Assembly (NCBI GenBank): GCA_028386065.3
Contig: JAKUCV010004743.1
Coordinates: 62,001 to 126,000, forward strand
Source: Turnera subulata
Lineage: Eukaryota > Streptophyta > Magnoliopsida > Malpighiales > Passifloraceae
DNA length: 64,000 bases
Direction of reading: 5' to 3'
Every line of letters begins with the position of its first letter. Position 1 is the first letter of the stretch. The notes under the pieces are model-generated. The model was given only the letters and a program-made list of their open reading frames with translations, searched no databases and was not told where the DNA came from. This document shows positions 25,742-35,945 of the stretch, piece by piece. Position numbers and translations under genes: made by a program.

Positions 25742-26119
25742 CTACGGAGCTACTTGCTTCTCAAGATCTTTTACAAGATTCTGGACGTTCCTCAGGTGTG
25801 GGAACAGCTCCGCGCACGCCAGTTCAATTTGTGCCACCGCCGAGCTGATCTTCCTCAGGGAGACGTTCAGTTGCGTCAACTTCTGCTGCGGTGTGCTGCT
25901 TCCAGCTATCGCTTTGCCTTTCTTGTCCTCAGCTTTCTTGCCGGCACGCTTCTTCCGTCGCTTTGGGGAGACCACCATATGCTCCTCCAGGCCGATGATG
26001 TTCGTCTTGAAGCGTTTCTTTGGAGGCTCATCATCGGAGCTTGTTGGGAAAGCTGTGCCGCCGATGTAGCTGTTGTTCTCGGAGTCTGAGGTCGTTTTTT
26101 ATCTCAGTGGAGAATCCAT
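25742..26119 (-). pseudogene. second antisense ORF: basic, coiled-coil-like protein (early in-frame stop)
   Basis: One minus-strand frame runs from ATG 26119 to the stop at 25742 (126 codons) but has a TAA at 26099-26101 after MDSPLR. Beyond it the reading is protein-like: SENNSYIGGTAFPTSSDDEP, PKKRFKTNIIGLEEHM, a strongly basic patch (KRRKKRAGKKAEDKKGK, a likely nuclear localisation signal), then a helical, Leu-rich end (KLTQLNVSLRKISSAVAQI, LRNVQNLVKDLEKQV) that could form a coiled coil. If translation begins at the internal ATG 25978 the product is 78 aa and intact. A TATA box lies just upstream of the first ATG. It resembles small DNA- or RNA-binding accessory proteins, but I assign no family. 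Confidence 0.55.
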
Positions 26120-26153
26120 GACTGTGTGTGAATATGCCAGTCATGAGATTTGG

Positions 26154-26162
26154 TATTTATAA
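26154..26162 (-). promoter_or_regulatory. TATA box of second antisense ORF
   Basis: TTATAAATA on the minus strand, about 40 nt before ATG 26119. Transcription starting about 30 nt downstream would leave a very short leader for that ATG and about 150 nt for the internal ATG at 25978, which favours use of the latter. Confidence 0.55.
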
Positions 26163-26289
26163 GCGGATGAGATGTCGCTTAAGGGTATAAGCGGTATCTC
26201 ATGTTGAGGTTGGATACCTAGCAGAGTGTACCAGAAGCTTATCGTGGTAGGACCCACGGATAAGACGGAATTTCGGGGACGAAATTCTT

Positions 26290-26305
26290 TTTAAGGTGGG
26301 TAGAA
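26290..26305 (+). other. polypurine tract
   Basis: Purine-rich TTAAGGTGGGTAGAA directly before the 3' LTR TG, with GGGGACGAAATTC just upstream, the usual arrangement before gypsy 3' LTRs in plants. Confidence 0.7.
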
Positions 26306-29300
26306 TGTAACAGCCCGGGTAAAAATTGGATTTTTACTGGGACCGTTAAAGTCGTTAAACAGTGATTTACCGAATGAATTAATCTTAGGTAATTAATTCA
26401 CGGTAAAACGGGAGTCGTTTTTCGATTTATAATTTTATTCTTTGTTGGACTATTAAAAAGACCTATAGTAATCCGGTTTATTTAATTTATACTTGGACTG
26501 TTGATAGTTAAAGGCCCAATTATACTTATTTACTTGATTTAATTATCAAATGTAAATTTAAAAAAAATATATAAATATGATTATTTATGAGTTATAAACA
26601 CATATGTATAAATGACTATATATATATGTCCTATTAAATTTATGTTTAGCTAAATAATGAAGTTACAACTTGATTTATCACATAAACACATATATGGTTA
26701 AGTAGGAATTATCTACTATATATGTATAAGTATGGTCACACTAGATATACGTTTAATCTAGTATCGATTTATATATAAATATACATATATATATGTATTT
26801 TAATATGTTTATGTTTTTCCCTTATCGACAAAGGGCTAAAAGGCCGGGATATCGGCTTGGAGCTCGGTTTCGGTTTTCAACTTAAAGATCGAGTATGACT
26901 GGTATATCGATTAAAGAGGCTAATTTCATATTAAAGGAAAACATGGAAATAATAGGAATTAGACTTGGTATAAGACAAGCCGTGTAACTATTTCTAATAC
27001 CGGCATCATGCATAATCATCCATGTTTGCGCATTATAAGTGATTATTGTGTTTCTATATGTACATATAGGGTATCGAGGGTTGACCGGATAGCAGTTTCA
27101 GAGACATACCAGGTGAGGATGGATAAACCTTGATATGTGCCCGTAGTGCTGTGTGTGTATCTTTGTTGTTTATGTATTTTTGATGTTAGATTGATCTGTT
27201 GGAATAATTATTGACTGTTACCTGATTGCTGTGGAATTATTGATGCTGTTGTTGGTTTGTGATAGATTTGTGTATGACATGTTGGAAATAATGCTGAGCT
27301 GTTAATTTTGAATAATTTGTGTCATGAGTTTGAGATAAGAGATTGAGTCTGTGGAATTAATCTGAAATAATAGAAATTGGGAAATCGATGAAAGAGTAAT
27401 GGATTGAACTGGAATTTGAGATGATGATATAATTGTCACGTGGAAGTAGTGGTACGACTAGATGGTTAGAGACTCGTTCTGTGGTGTCATGACCAGAGGG
27501 TTTGTTGGTTTGGGTGTTGACCCCGGATTTGTGATATTGGGATGTTGATCCCGGATTTGTGATATTGGGATGTTGATCCCGGATTTGAGATATTGGGATG
27601 TTGATCCCGGATTTGAGATATGGGGATGTTGATCCCGGATTGTGGTGGGGCCTGGCATCCAGAATTAGTTAATAACCAGGTACGACCCTAGCTTGTCCAG
27701 TGACGGGGCCTGGAAGATAAAATTCGTAATAAAAATAATTAAGCATTCATTTGGTCTTGGTTTTGATATGATTCAGTAGGATTCCTCTATCGTGTTGTTT
27801 GTGTTGGTTTCCTCTGTTATGTTGTTCGTGTTGGTTTCCTCTGATGTGTTGTTGAGTTGGATTTCTCTGTCGTATAGTATGTGTTAGTTGTTTTGGCAGT
27901 ATCCTTCTGATGTGATGGTTCTTGCTTATTGTTGTGATTGTTGTGTTTATTTCGAAAGTATTATGGTTGATTATATATCACTGTTTATCTTTCGTCGGTG
28001 AGCGCTTCGGACTCACCCCTCGCCTGCGGGGTTTCATCCCGTAGGATGAGTTGCTTGTAGTGCAGGAGCGTACCGGGCAAGCTGAAGCGTACCCTCGGAC
28101 AGGACTCGGATCCATTAGTTGCATTGGGCTTTGCATGTGATGTCATGTGAGTCATAAGTCTTCCGCTATGCATATTGTTGAGCTTACTGCTGTGAATATG
28201 TTGTATTTGGGCCATTGAGCCGGATGGTTGTTGTTGTTGATGGGTTAAAAGACGCAGTGTGTCCTTTCACTTTTTCGATTTCAATGTTTATGTCCCTCTT
28301 CTTTTTATTTCAAACATTATGTCCCCGAACCTGTTGGAAATGAAACAATGTTGTCCAATTTACCTCTAATTCCCGGTCATCCAATCAGTGTCTGCCATGT
28401 GTCTTGAGGGGTCGGGCCCCGCTGCCAGGTGGAAATTTTTTTCCCTTCCCTCTATTTTCCGGATTTTCATGTTTTGGAGGAAAAAAAATTAAAATATTTT
28501 TTTAATTACTTTTTATTTCCCCTCTCTCCAAACTCTCCGAGCGCCGCCCCGCTTCCCCTTACCCCTCCCTCCTTCCTCCACCGCCCCCCCTCTGCAGCCA
28601 ACAACAAGACTACAACCTCTCCTCTCCTCCACCCCTTCAACTTCGCCGAGCGCGACGCCGACTTCAACCTCTCCTTCTCCGGCGACGCCTTCGACCTCCT
28701 CACCCTCGCCGTGTTTACGTCAGCATGGGAGGAGGTCTGTTCTCGGACGGATCTGGGACGGAGGTTCCAAGGTGTACCTCTTATTGCGCTCGCGTGACAG
28801 GGCTTGGCGGGTAGAACCGAGCGTCACGTCGCCGCCTCCTTCGTCGAGGTAAGCCACCGTTTCACTCTTTCTTCCCCTATTGCTTTTCTGGTTTTGGATC
28901 TATGGATTTGTTGGTGTTTTGTGTGTGTTGGTGGCTCGGATGATGTTTGGGGAGTAGAGGATCGTGGTGGTTGACGTATCCGAGGCTGCACCGTCCAGTT
29001 GCTGCGGTTCTGCTCACGCCTCCCGTCGCCGCCTCGCCTCGTTTGCCGCCGCTGCAACTCGTGAAGGTGAGCAGCCGTCCACGGGTTGAAGATGACCCTC
29101 TTGGATTGGATTGAAATGGGTGGAAGAATACGAGGGGTTTGATTCTTTTTTGATGATTTTAATCGTTGTTGCTCATGGTGCAGTGCTCCAATCGGGTAGC
29201 GATGGTGGTGGCTTCGTCATGTTTGACTCGATCGATGCATGCTGTGATGGAGTCGAGCTTAACCAGTTGGCGGGTCGTCGGTAATTGTATGCTTGGCCCG

Positions 29301-29943
29301 CTGTGAAGAGGAAGATCGGCACGACGTCGTGTAGTGTTTTTTTTTTTCTTCTTTGTTGCACATATATGGGAATAATGGTGAAAGGAGTAGCTGATTCTTT
29401 TTTAAAAATTGTGTTTATTTTTTCCTTTTTAAATAGTTTTAGAATTAATTTATAACATAAAATTAAAACTAAGTGAGAATTTGGAGCTTTTATATTTTTT
29501 TTCTTTTCTACCATTTCAGAAAAATTTCGATTTTCTTTAAAATAAGGAGGGGGAGCAAAACATTTTCCACCTAGATGCGGGGCCCGGTCCCCGAGACACG
29601 TGGCGGGCTGTGATTGGATGACCGGCAATTGGAGGTAAATTGGACGACATTGCTCTATTTCTAACAGGTTCGGGGACATAATGTTTGAAATAAAAAGAAG
29701 AGGGACATAAACATTGAAATCGAAAAAGTGAAAGGACACACTGCGTCTTTTAACCGTTGTTGATGTCTCCGGGGTTCGGGTGACGAGTACCATGTTGGGC
29801 CGAAGGGCCGGTTTTCAGTTTTGTTATTGGGCCGTTGGCTAATTTATTGATTTACACACTGTTTGTTGGGCTTTATTGGGTTGGGTTGTCATAGTTCCGG
29901 CACGTGTTTACTGTGTACGGTAAATACGGGTCGGGGCGTCTCA
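26306..29943 (+). repeat. 3' LTR with 1.6 kb deletion and MULE insertion
   Basis: Begins TGTAACAGCCCGGG and ends GGGGCGTCTCA. At 26421-26425 (TTCGA) it jumps from the sequence matching 20190 to that matching 21807; TTCGA flanks the missing 1617 bp on both sides in the 5' LTR. At 28243-29755 it is interrupted by a MULE. Elsewhere it differs from the 5' LTR by only scattered substitutions. Confidence 0.9.
28243..29755. mobile_element. Mutator-like element (probable Pack-MULE) inside the 3' LTR
   Basis: 1513 bp with terminal inverted repeats of at least 100 bp and nearly identical (both ends read GGTTAAAAGACGCAGTGTG inward). It is flanked by the 10 bp GTTGTTGATG on both sides (28233-28242 and 29756-29765). 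The uninterrupted 5' LTR (about 23625) has this sequence once, which proves insertion and duplication. No transposase. The interior is GC-rich and exon-like (28540-29090, e.g. LLHPFNFAERDADFNLSFSG), with a GTAAGC donor-like site near 28849, suggesting a captured host gene whose parent I cannot name. Confidence 0.88.
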
Positions 29944-30959
29944 TTTATGAAAAATATGACAAATATAGGTAATGTTTAGTAAAAGACAAACAATATTGCC
30001 AATGCCGCATCAGCTATATATTCTTATTCATCGAAAGAAAAAAAAATAGAATGACAACTAGTTGTTTTAGCATTAGTTTGTTCTTTTTTCTAGTAATTCT
30101 GGGTAGGAGGGATGTACTAATGTTTTATAAGTAGGAAGTAGCTAGGCCGACCCATTTTTCTTTTTGGAGGAATGAAAATGTAATGAACTTATGCTTCTCA
30201 TTTTAACACTGATGCATGTGAAAGATGAACTAATTAAATATTATGATTGATATCGTAGAAAAACTTGCTAAAAGTTTTATTTACCATCACCATGCACACC
30301 ACGTTTTCTGACTTTCTTAAGAAATTTGGGTCATGTAAAAGTTTAGTGAACTTCGATCGTGGAATCAATTAGTTCCGGCGGTGTTCTCGGCTCTATGTCA
30401 TGTACATTCTCACCTTTTCTATGTAACTATTATTCATCAATAAAGAACATCAACTTCCATAAAATAAAATAACAAAATTAATTAGTTCCTACATCTTAAT
30501 AAAAAAATTGCATTTTAAAAAAGAACTAGCATTTACCAAGTGCTTCAAGAGACCGATTATGGCTTGCTAAAGTTAAGAAATTAATCTTCCTAAAAACAAA
30601 AGTTAAGAAATTAATAAGTTATCGTATTACTTATTTAATTGTGTATAGGCTTGATGATTTCCTTGGTAAACTTACATATAGTTAATTTCCTTCTATATAT
30701 TCTATCAGGTCCTTTTGAGATTTCAGTAGTTCTTTTTCTTCCAATTCGTTTATAGATTAGTATTTCCTGTTCGTTCTATGTTTTTTCTCCATATTGTTAT
30801 CAAACCCGGCCAAGCCTAATTTGGTTGAACCCGGATAACAATGACCCCAAGGCCAATTCAAATTTTTAACCCCTCGGATTGCAGCTTCCAAAAATCCAGG
30901 CGAGTCATGGTGGATTCCCCGGATTTTCAGGGTCTCGTGACCTGTTTTTGATTTTTTTA
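29944..30959. other. intergenic stretch
   Basis: AT-rich, no gene seen. The last 180 bp (30780-30959) is GC-richer, with CCCGG-containing words. It may belong to an older element into which the LINE piece inserted; related words recur at 32700. Confidence 0.4.
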
Positions 30960-32575
30960 CAGGTTATAAATTATTGAGGAAGATGCATCTGCATAATGAG
31001 GTCCTGATTATGAAGCTAGCTTGGTCATTAATTTCGAGACCACATACTTTATGGGTCCGAATCTTGCGAGCTAAGTATGCTACTGGGGCTGGTTTGATTC
31101 CACAGGTGGAGAAGCGGGCACAGATGTCTCATATTTGGCGAGGGATTGTTTATGTTTGGGAGTTAGTTAAGAAGGGTGTGCTCTGGATCTTGGGGGACGG
31201 CTCTTCGGTTCGTTTCTGGTCGGATGCATGGGTATTTGGGTTGCCTCCACTATCTACTGTAGCCAGTGCTCCTCTTCCGAGTCATTGGCTGGAGCTCCCA
31301 GTTCTTCACTTTGTCAATGAACAAGGCCAGTGGAATTGGGGGTTGATTGAGGATTATCTTCCTTCGCATGTGGTCCTCAAAATAGCAAGCATGCTGCCGC
31401 CGTCTCCTGCATGTGGGCGCGATACTGTTGCCTAGGCGCACGATCCGTCTAGTCTTTGCACGGCCCGTAGTGCCTTTCATACTTTGTGCCCGGCGAGTGT
31501 CGATACCCCCCTTTGGCAGAGATTATGGAAACTCAAGGTCCCCTACCGTATTTGCACCTTCTTATGGACAACGGCAAAAGGAGGTATCATGACGAATGTG
31601 CAACGGTGTCGGCGTCATATCGCGTTGGATAATAGCTGCCCACGGTGCCATATTTACTCGGAGTCTGCTCTCCATGCGCTAAGGGATTGTGCCTCTGTGG
31701 TACAGTTCTGGCGTGAGCTCCTTCCTTCGCATTTAGTGCAGGAGTTTTTTGATCTCCCATTCCCGCTATGGCTTGAGTGGAATCTTGATAGTCGACGGGG
31801 GCAATCTTTGGATATGCCATGGGGGGTATTGTTTGCTACTACAGCTTGGTGGGTGTGGAAATGGCGTAATTCGCTTGTCTTCAACCATGAGGATGGACTG
31901 TCTCCCGGTAAGCATACCTTTATTCTGCAGCAGGTTTCCGAGTTCTCCAGTAGCTTCCGATCTCAGGAGACAACACTGGGGTCTTCGTTTTGTCGTCAAG
32001 AGGTGCTCATTAGCTGGAAGCCTCCCGCCTAAGGCTGGTGGAAGTTGAATGTTGACGGTGCCTATTTGTCAACCTCTTCGAGGATCTCATGTGGTGGGGT
32101 GGTGCGTGATGTCCATGGTACTTGGGTGTCGGGATTTACCCACTATATTGGTGTTGGATCTGCTCTTCTAGCTGAGCTCTGGGGTTTGCTGGATGGCTTA
32201 TCCATTGCTTGGTCTCTAGGCTGTCGGAAGCTTGAAGTGGAGTCCGACTCCAAGGTCGTGGTGGATATGGTGTTGGATACGACATCGCACCATACGACCT
32301 ATGCTGCTTTCATCACTGCCATTTGACAATGGCTTAACCGGGACTGGGATGTGGTTCTTCGTCATGTATATCGTGAAGCGAACATGGTGGCGGATTACTT
32401 GGCAGGGTTAGGATCCTCTTATGATGTTGGTCTTCATTATTTAGATGTTTCTCCTGTTGAATGCTTGTCGCTCCTGAATGCTAATATTGGTGCAGTGGCT
32501 CGCCCACGATCTGTTCCTGTTTTATGATTTCCTAATAATAGGCCTTGAGCCAACCCTTTCTACCAAAAAAAATTA
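30960..32575 (+). pseudogene. 5'-truncated L1-type LINE: zf-RVT and RNase H part of ORF2
   Basis: A single plus frame (about 30974-32527) reads through three stops (31433, 32030, 32324). It starts in the region after the RT (IMKLAWSLISRPHTLWVRIL, RFWSDAWVFGLPP), then the zinc-binding zf-RVT domain (VPYRICTFLWTTAKGGIMTN, CPRCHIYSESALHALRDC), then RNase H (KLNVDGAYLSTSSRISCGGV, LLAELWGLLDGL, VESDSKVVVDM, HVYREANMVADYLAG). It ends with a normal stop at 32525 and an A-rich tail near 32564-32571. The stop at 32324 is a TGA where CGA (Arg) is usual. The endonuclease and RT are absent, as expected for 5' truncation during insertion. Confidence 0.88.
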
Positions 32576-35500
32576 AATTTTTACAAATTTTTCTTGGTCA
32601 AACCATAGTTAAAACCTTTGGTTGGACTTTTTCTTAAAAATATTATTTTAATTATTAATAGTAATTCCTTGTTAGAGATAGATGAACTCGTTAGAAATAT
32701 TGACCCGCGACACGGGTCACTGGTCAGGCTGAGAGTTTGATAACCATGCGTGTTCTCTTTGCGTGACCAGTAAAGACCACTTAAAATGAGAGTATGAGAC
32801 GCCGACTTCATTAATCAGAGTCGAAAAAACACAACCATTCATTCATCATATATAACATCAGTTAAAGAATGGCGGCAAATACAACAATATCACTCGTCCT
32901 TATGGAAAAGCTCTCGAGAGGAGGGAGAGTCTGTCTACTACGTCGTTTCACTCACCAAACAAATACACTTCCCATATAACCCAGTATGTATAGATCTTGG
33001 GTTGATTTCTCACTTAATTAAATATTTATGTTTAATCATGTAAATTAAACTAAAAGTTGATGATAAAAATATATAATTATCTGCACATGGTTTTCAAATT
33101 TTAGTAAATCTGATCAAGGACCTGGCTTGAACAGAACTATACCAGTAATTCCACAAAATAACCAAGCAAATAAAAGGGAAATAATGCGAAAGTATTGTGA
33201 ATTTTGAGCTAGCTAGGGGGTGCTAATGCTGTTGCTTATTGCACTAGGCCCGCTCCTTTCGTTTCTGCGACATTTAACACATGCCCTAAACTATAACAGT
33301 CGACAATGGTGGTGACGTGATGTTAAAAATCGTAAAAGCTAAGTAAAAAAGAGTTTGGTAGTTCTCCAGTTATGTCGGCCAAACCAGGAGGTTGTTTTGA
33401 GTTTTGACTCTTACGAAGAAGTCTGACACTTTTTGTTTTTTTAAAAAAAAAATTAATTCCAAGTCCCTCGTGCTCCAATTGGTTTGGCTTTGCAAATCTC
33501 CACGGAAGCGGGTTGACATATAGTTTAATTTGTCCCATGTGGATTGCATATAATTAATTAATTATACTAGCTCTAATAATTTTCTGCATTAGCCTTGAAT
33601 TGTCACCATGTGCATACCTATACTGTACAAATATGGAGCATATGGCCGGTTTCGTCTCCATCTGTCCTTTTCAAGTGAAAAAATATATTCATGGATAATG
33701 GATGAATTCGTTTTTTACTAATGTATTAACGAAAGTTGTTAACAACAAGCGGCCAGCCTTTACTTCTACATCAATGTGTATGAGTATATAATATTAATTA
33801 ATTATACAAAAATAATATGTGTATGTGATCTTGGAACAGATTGCTTTTGTCTTCTGACGACATATATAGGAGATTGCCAATGGCCCAGGGGCTGAATGAT
33901 ACTTCCCCTAGCCTTGTTGTCTCTATCCAGGCTTTGTGGATTTAGGTCCACCATGGGTATAGTGGTGTTTGGAGTGGGATTTAAGTGCATGATTGTTGTT
34001 CAAAAAAAAAAAAAACAATGCATGATAAAAAAAAAAAAAAAAAAAGAAAGAAAGAAAGAAAGAAAGTTGCAAAGTTAATGAAATTGTGGCAAACATCTGT
34101 AAGTTTTCATGTGACATCTTGATGCAAGTGTTCATGCACTCTTAATTGAGATGATGTTCTTTGTTGGTTTTGAAAGAACATCGTTCAAAATAATCTATAC
34201 ATTCTCTTCACCTAGACGCCAAGTCACTAAAATGTCTTTTTTATGAATCAATCCCGTTTTAGCTTTTGTCTTGATGACGGGCACAGAAAAGTACCTTTGC
34301 GAAAAGTTTCAGATGGTAAATGGATGCACAACGAAAGTGGCAGCAACTGGTGTTCAATCTTTTCTCCCAATTAGATACCAACATTTAACACATTATAACC
34401 TTGCCCACTCCTGCAATGGAAGTAGTAACTAGAGCCTAGAGGTGAAAGTTATGAAAAGACATAGCATCCAAACAAGAATATGGTTGGGTTCTGGATTCCC
34501 AGTTACATATTATGCATATATGTTTAGGAATTCTAATTAATGCAAAGACATTAATTTGGTCAGATTAATTTCCCATCATCTAACATTTATCAACTTTATA
34601 TATATAGTCATTATATTTTACATTCTCTTCTGGTGGTATTTAATTTTTTTTGAGCACTTGGTGGTATTTAATTAGCTACACCTACTCGTGCAAGTTGCAA
34701 CATCGATCCAATCCGTCATATTTAGCTATGCCTAATTATTCCTAAGTTTTTTTATTGTTTTGATAAAGGTTCTCGACTCGAAGTTAAACCAAGGGCAGCA
34801 ATGTTAACTATCAAAATGTGGTAGCTCAAGGTACATTCCAAGTACAAGCGAGTTGGTTTTTTTTTTTTTATTCCTCCTTTTTGCGGGATGATGAATATTG
34901 CATCTTATTTTTTTATTTTATTTTCTGAGAACATGAATATTGCATCTTATTAGACATGATGAACATTAATTTTTTTTTTTAAAAAAAAAAGGATGAGGAG
35001 GACTGGTGCATGGTTAGGACAAATAATTGAGCTTAACCAGTTTATAATGACATTCACAGATAACCCACTAAAAGTCACAGTCCCACCCAATGTTGGGAGG
35101 CAAAGGTTCGAACAATCAATGTTTTACTTAGGATAAATTTTTGATACCATAAGTGACAGAAAAGTTTGGGTGGGAGGGCTTGAGCACTGCTTGCCTTCGC
35201 CTTGACCCTAATTAATTAAGCCAACTAGGCCAAGATGAATATATATTGTTAATAAACTAAGAACTTGATACATAAATATTGTATGCTAACAAAATTAAAT
35301 CAATTGTTTCACACAACGTATAACATCACAGCAGATGTCGGCCGTGCGTACGTGTACACCAGTTCTTTTTATGGTGTCTGCATCTGTTAATTTTTTGTTC
35401 TTTTCGATATCTAATGAGTTTTGAACTTGTGATGTGACTAGGTAATGGAGGGGCTGTGGGCATTTTTCATGTCGGCTACCAATATTGTTTCTCCTTCACG

Positions 35501-35726
35501 TAAGTTGGTGCATCATAAATGTATCTTTTGCTTTGATTTTTTTTTTTCTTCTATGAGAAGCTTGTCCAGGACGTAGAGTTTTAAAATGTATTATCCTTAT
35601 CACAGGCTTAACAATTACACTAGTAAATAAACCAAGTCATGAAAATTCTATCTTTTGGAAAAATAATAAAATATTTATGTGTATGTGTTGTTATCTATGC
35701 GACAATATACCATATTTTTAACCACC
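32576..35726. other. intergenic region
   Basis: AT-rich with no gene signature. Contains an A-run and (AAAG)n tract at 34027-34065, plus long T and A runs near 34858 and 34973 that may mark old retrotransposon tails. Confidence 0.5.
34027..34065 (+). repeat. poly(A)/(AAAG)n simple repeat
   Basis: About 19 A residues followed by five to six GAAA units. This is the form a poly(A) tail takes as it degrades, though no retroposon body is recognised next to it. Confidence 0.9.
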
Positions 35727-35945
35727 GGGGGTGGTGGCCCAGTGGCAAGGCCTTCAACCTGCCATTTCTAAGATTCGGGTTCGAGTCCCGACGCTTCCAG
35801 TCAAGCCCCATAGTGTGATGCGGCCGAATGTGGAAGGTTGGCCGTTGAGCCCGGTGATTCCTCGATATTATGACGTGTAGCAGGTGAGGGTGTCCGCTGG
35901 TGCCCCGGTTGGACGGTCTCTCCTATGAGGAGGGTCTAACAAAAC
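35727..35945 (+). mobile_element. tRNA-derived SINE
   Basis: Contains a Pol III A box (TGGCCCAGTGG, 35735-35745) and B box (GGTTCGAGTCC, 35778-35788) 33 nt apart, as in tRNA genes, followed by about 150 bp of unrelated body (GCCGTTGAGCCCGGTGATTC). There is no tRNA cloverleaf or anticodon arm, so it is a SINE rather than a tRNA gene. It resembles the Au-type SINEs of angiosperms. The 3' end and target duplication are not certain. Confidence 0.75.

Larger units (their letters stand above)
20075..29943 (+). mobile_element. non-autonomous long-LTR retrotransposon (LARD-like, gypsy-type ends)
   Basis: Two direct repeats of 3.6-3.7 kb start TGTAACAGCCCGG and end GGGGCGTCTCA. After the 5' LTR comes a primer-binding-site-like TGGTAGCGGAGC (23813; two differences from the usual tRNA-iMet site), and before the 3' LTR a purine-rich tract preceded by GGGGACGAAATTC, as in plant Ty3/gypsy elements. 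The 2.5 kb interior has no gag, protease, RT, RNase H or integrase on the plus strand; it carries two antisense genes instead. The 3' LTR lost 1.6 kb and gained a MULE. The 5 bp on either side (TATTA before, TTTAT after) do not match as a target duplication. The LTRs are otherwise nearly identical, implying a fairly young insertion. Confidence 0.9.

Noticed and set aside
35735..35788. tRNA gene suggested by A and B boxes
   Set aside because: No anticodon arm or acceptor stem pairing; the following body marks a SINE.
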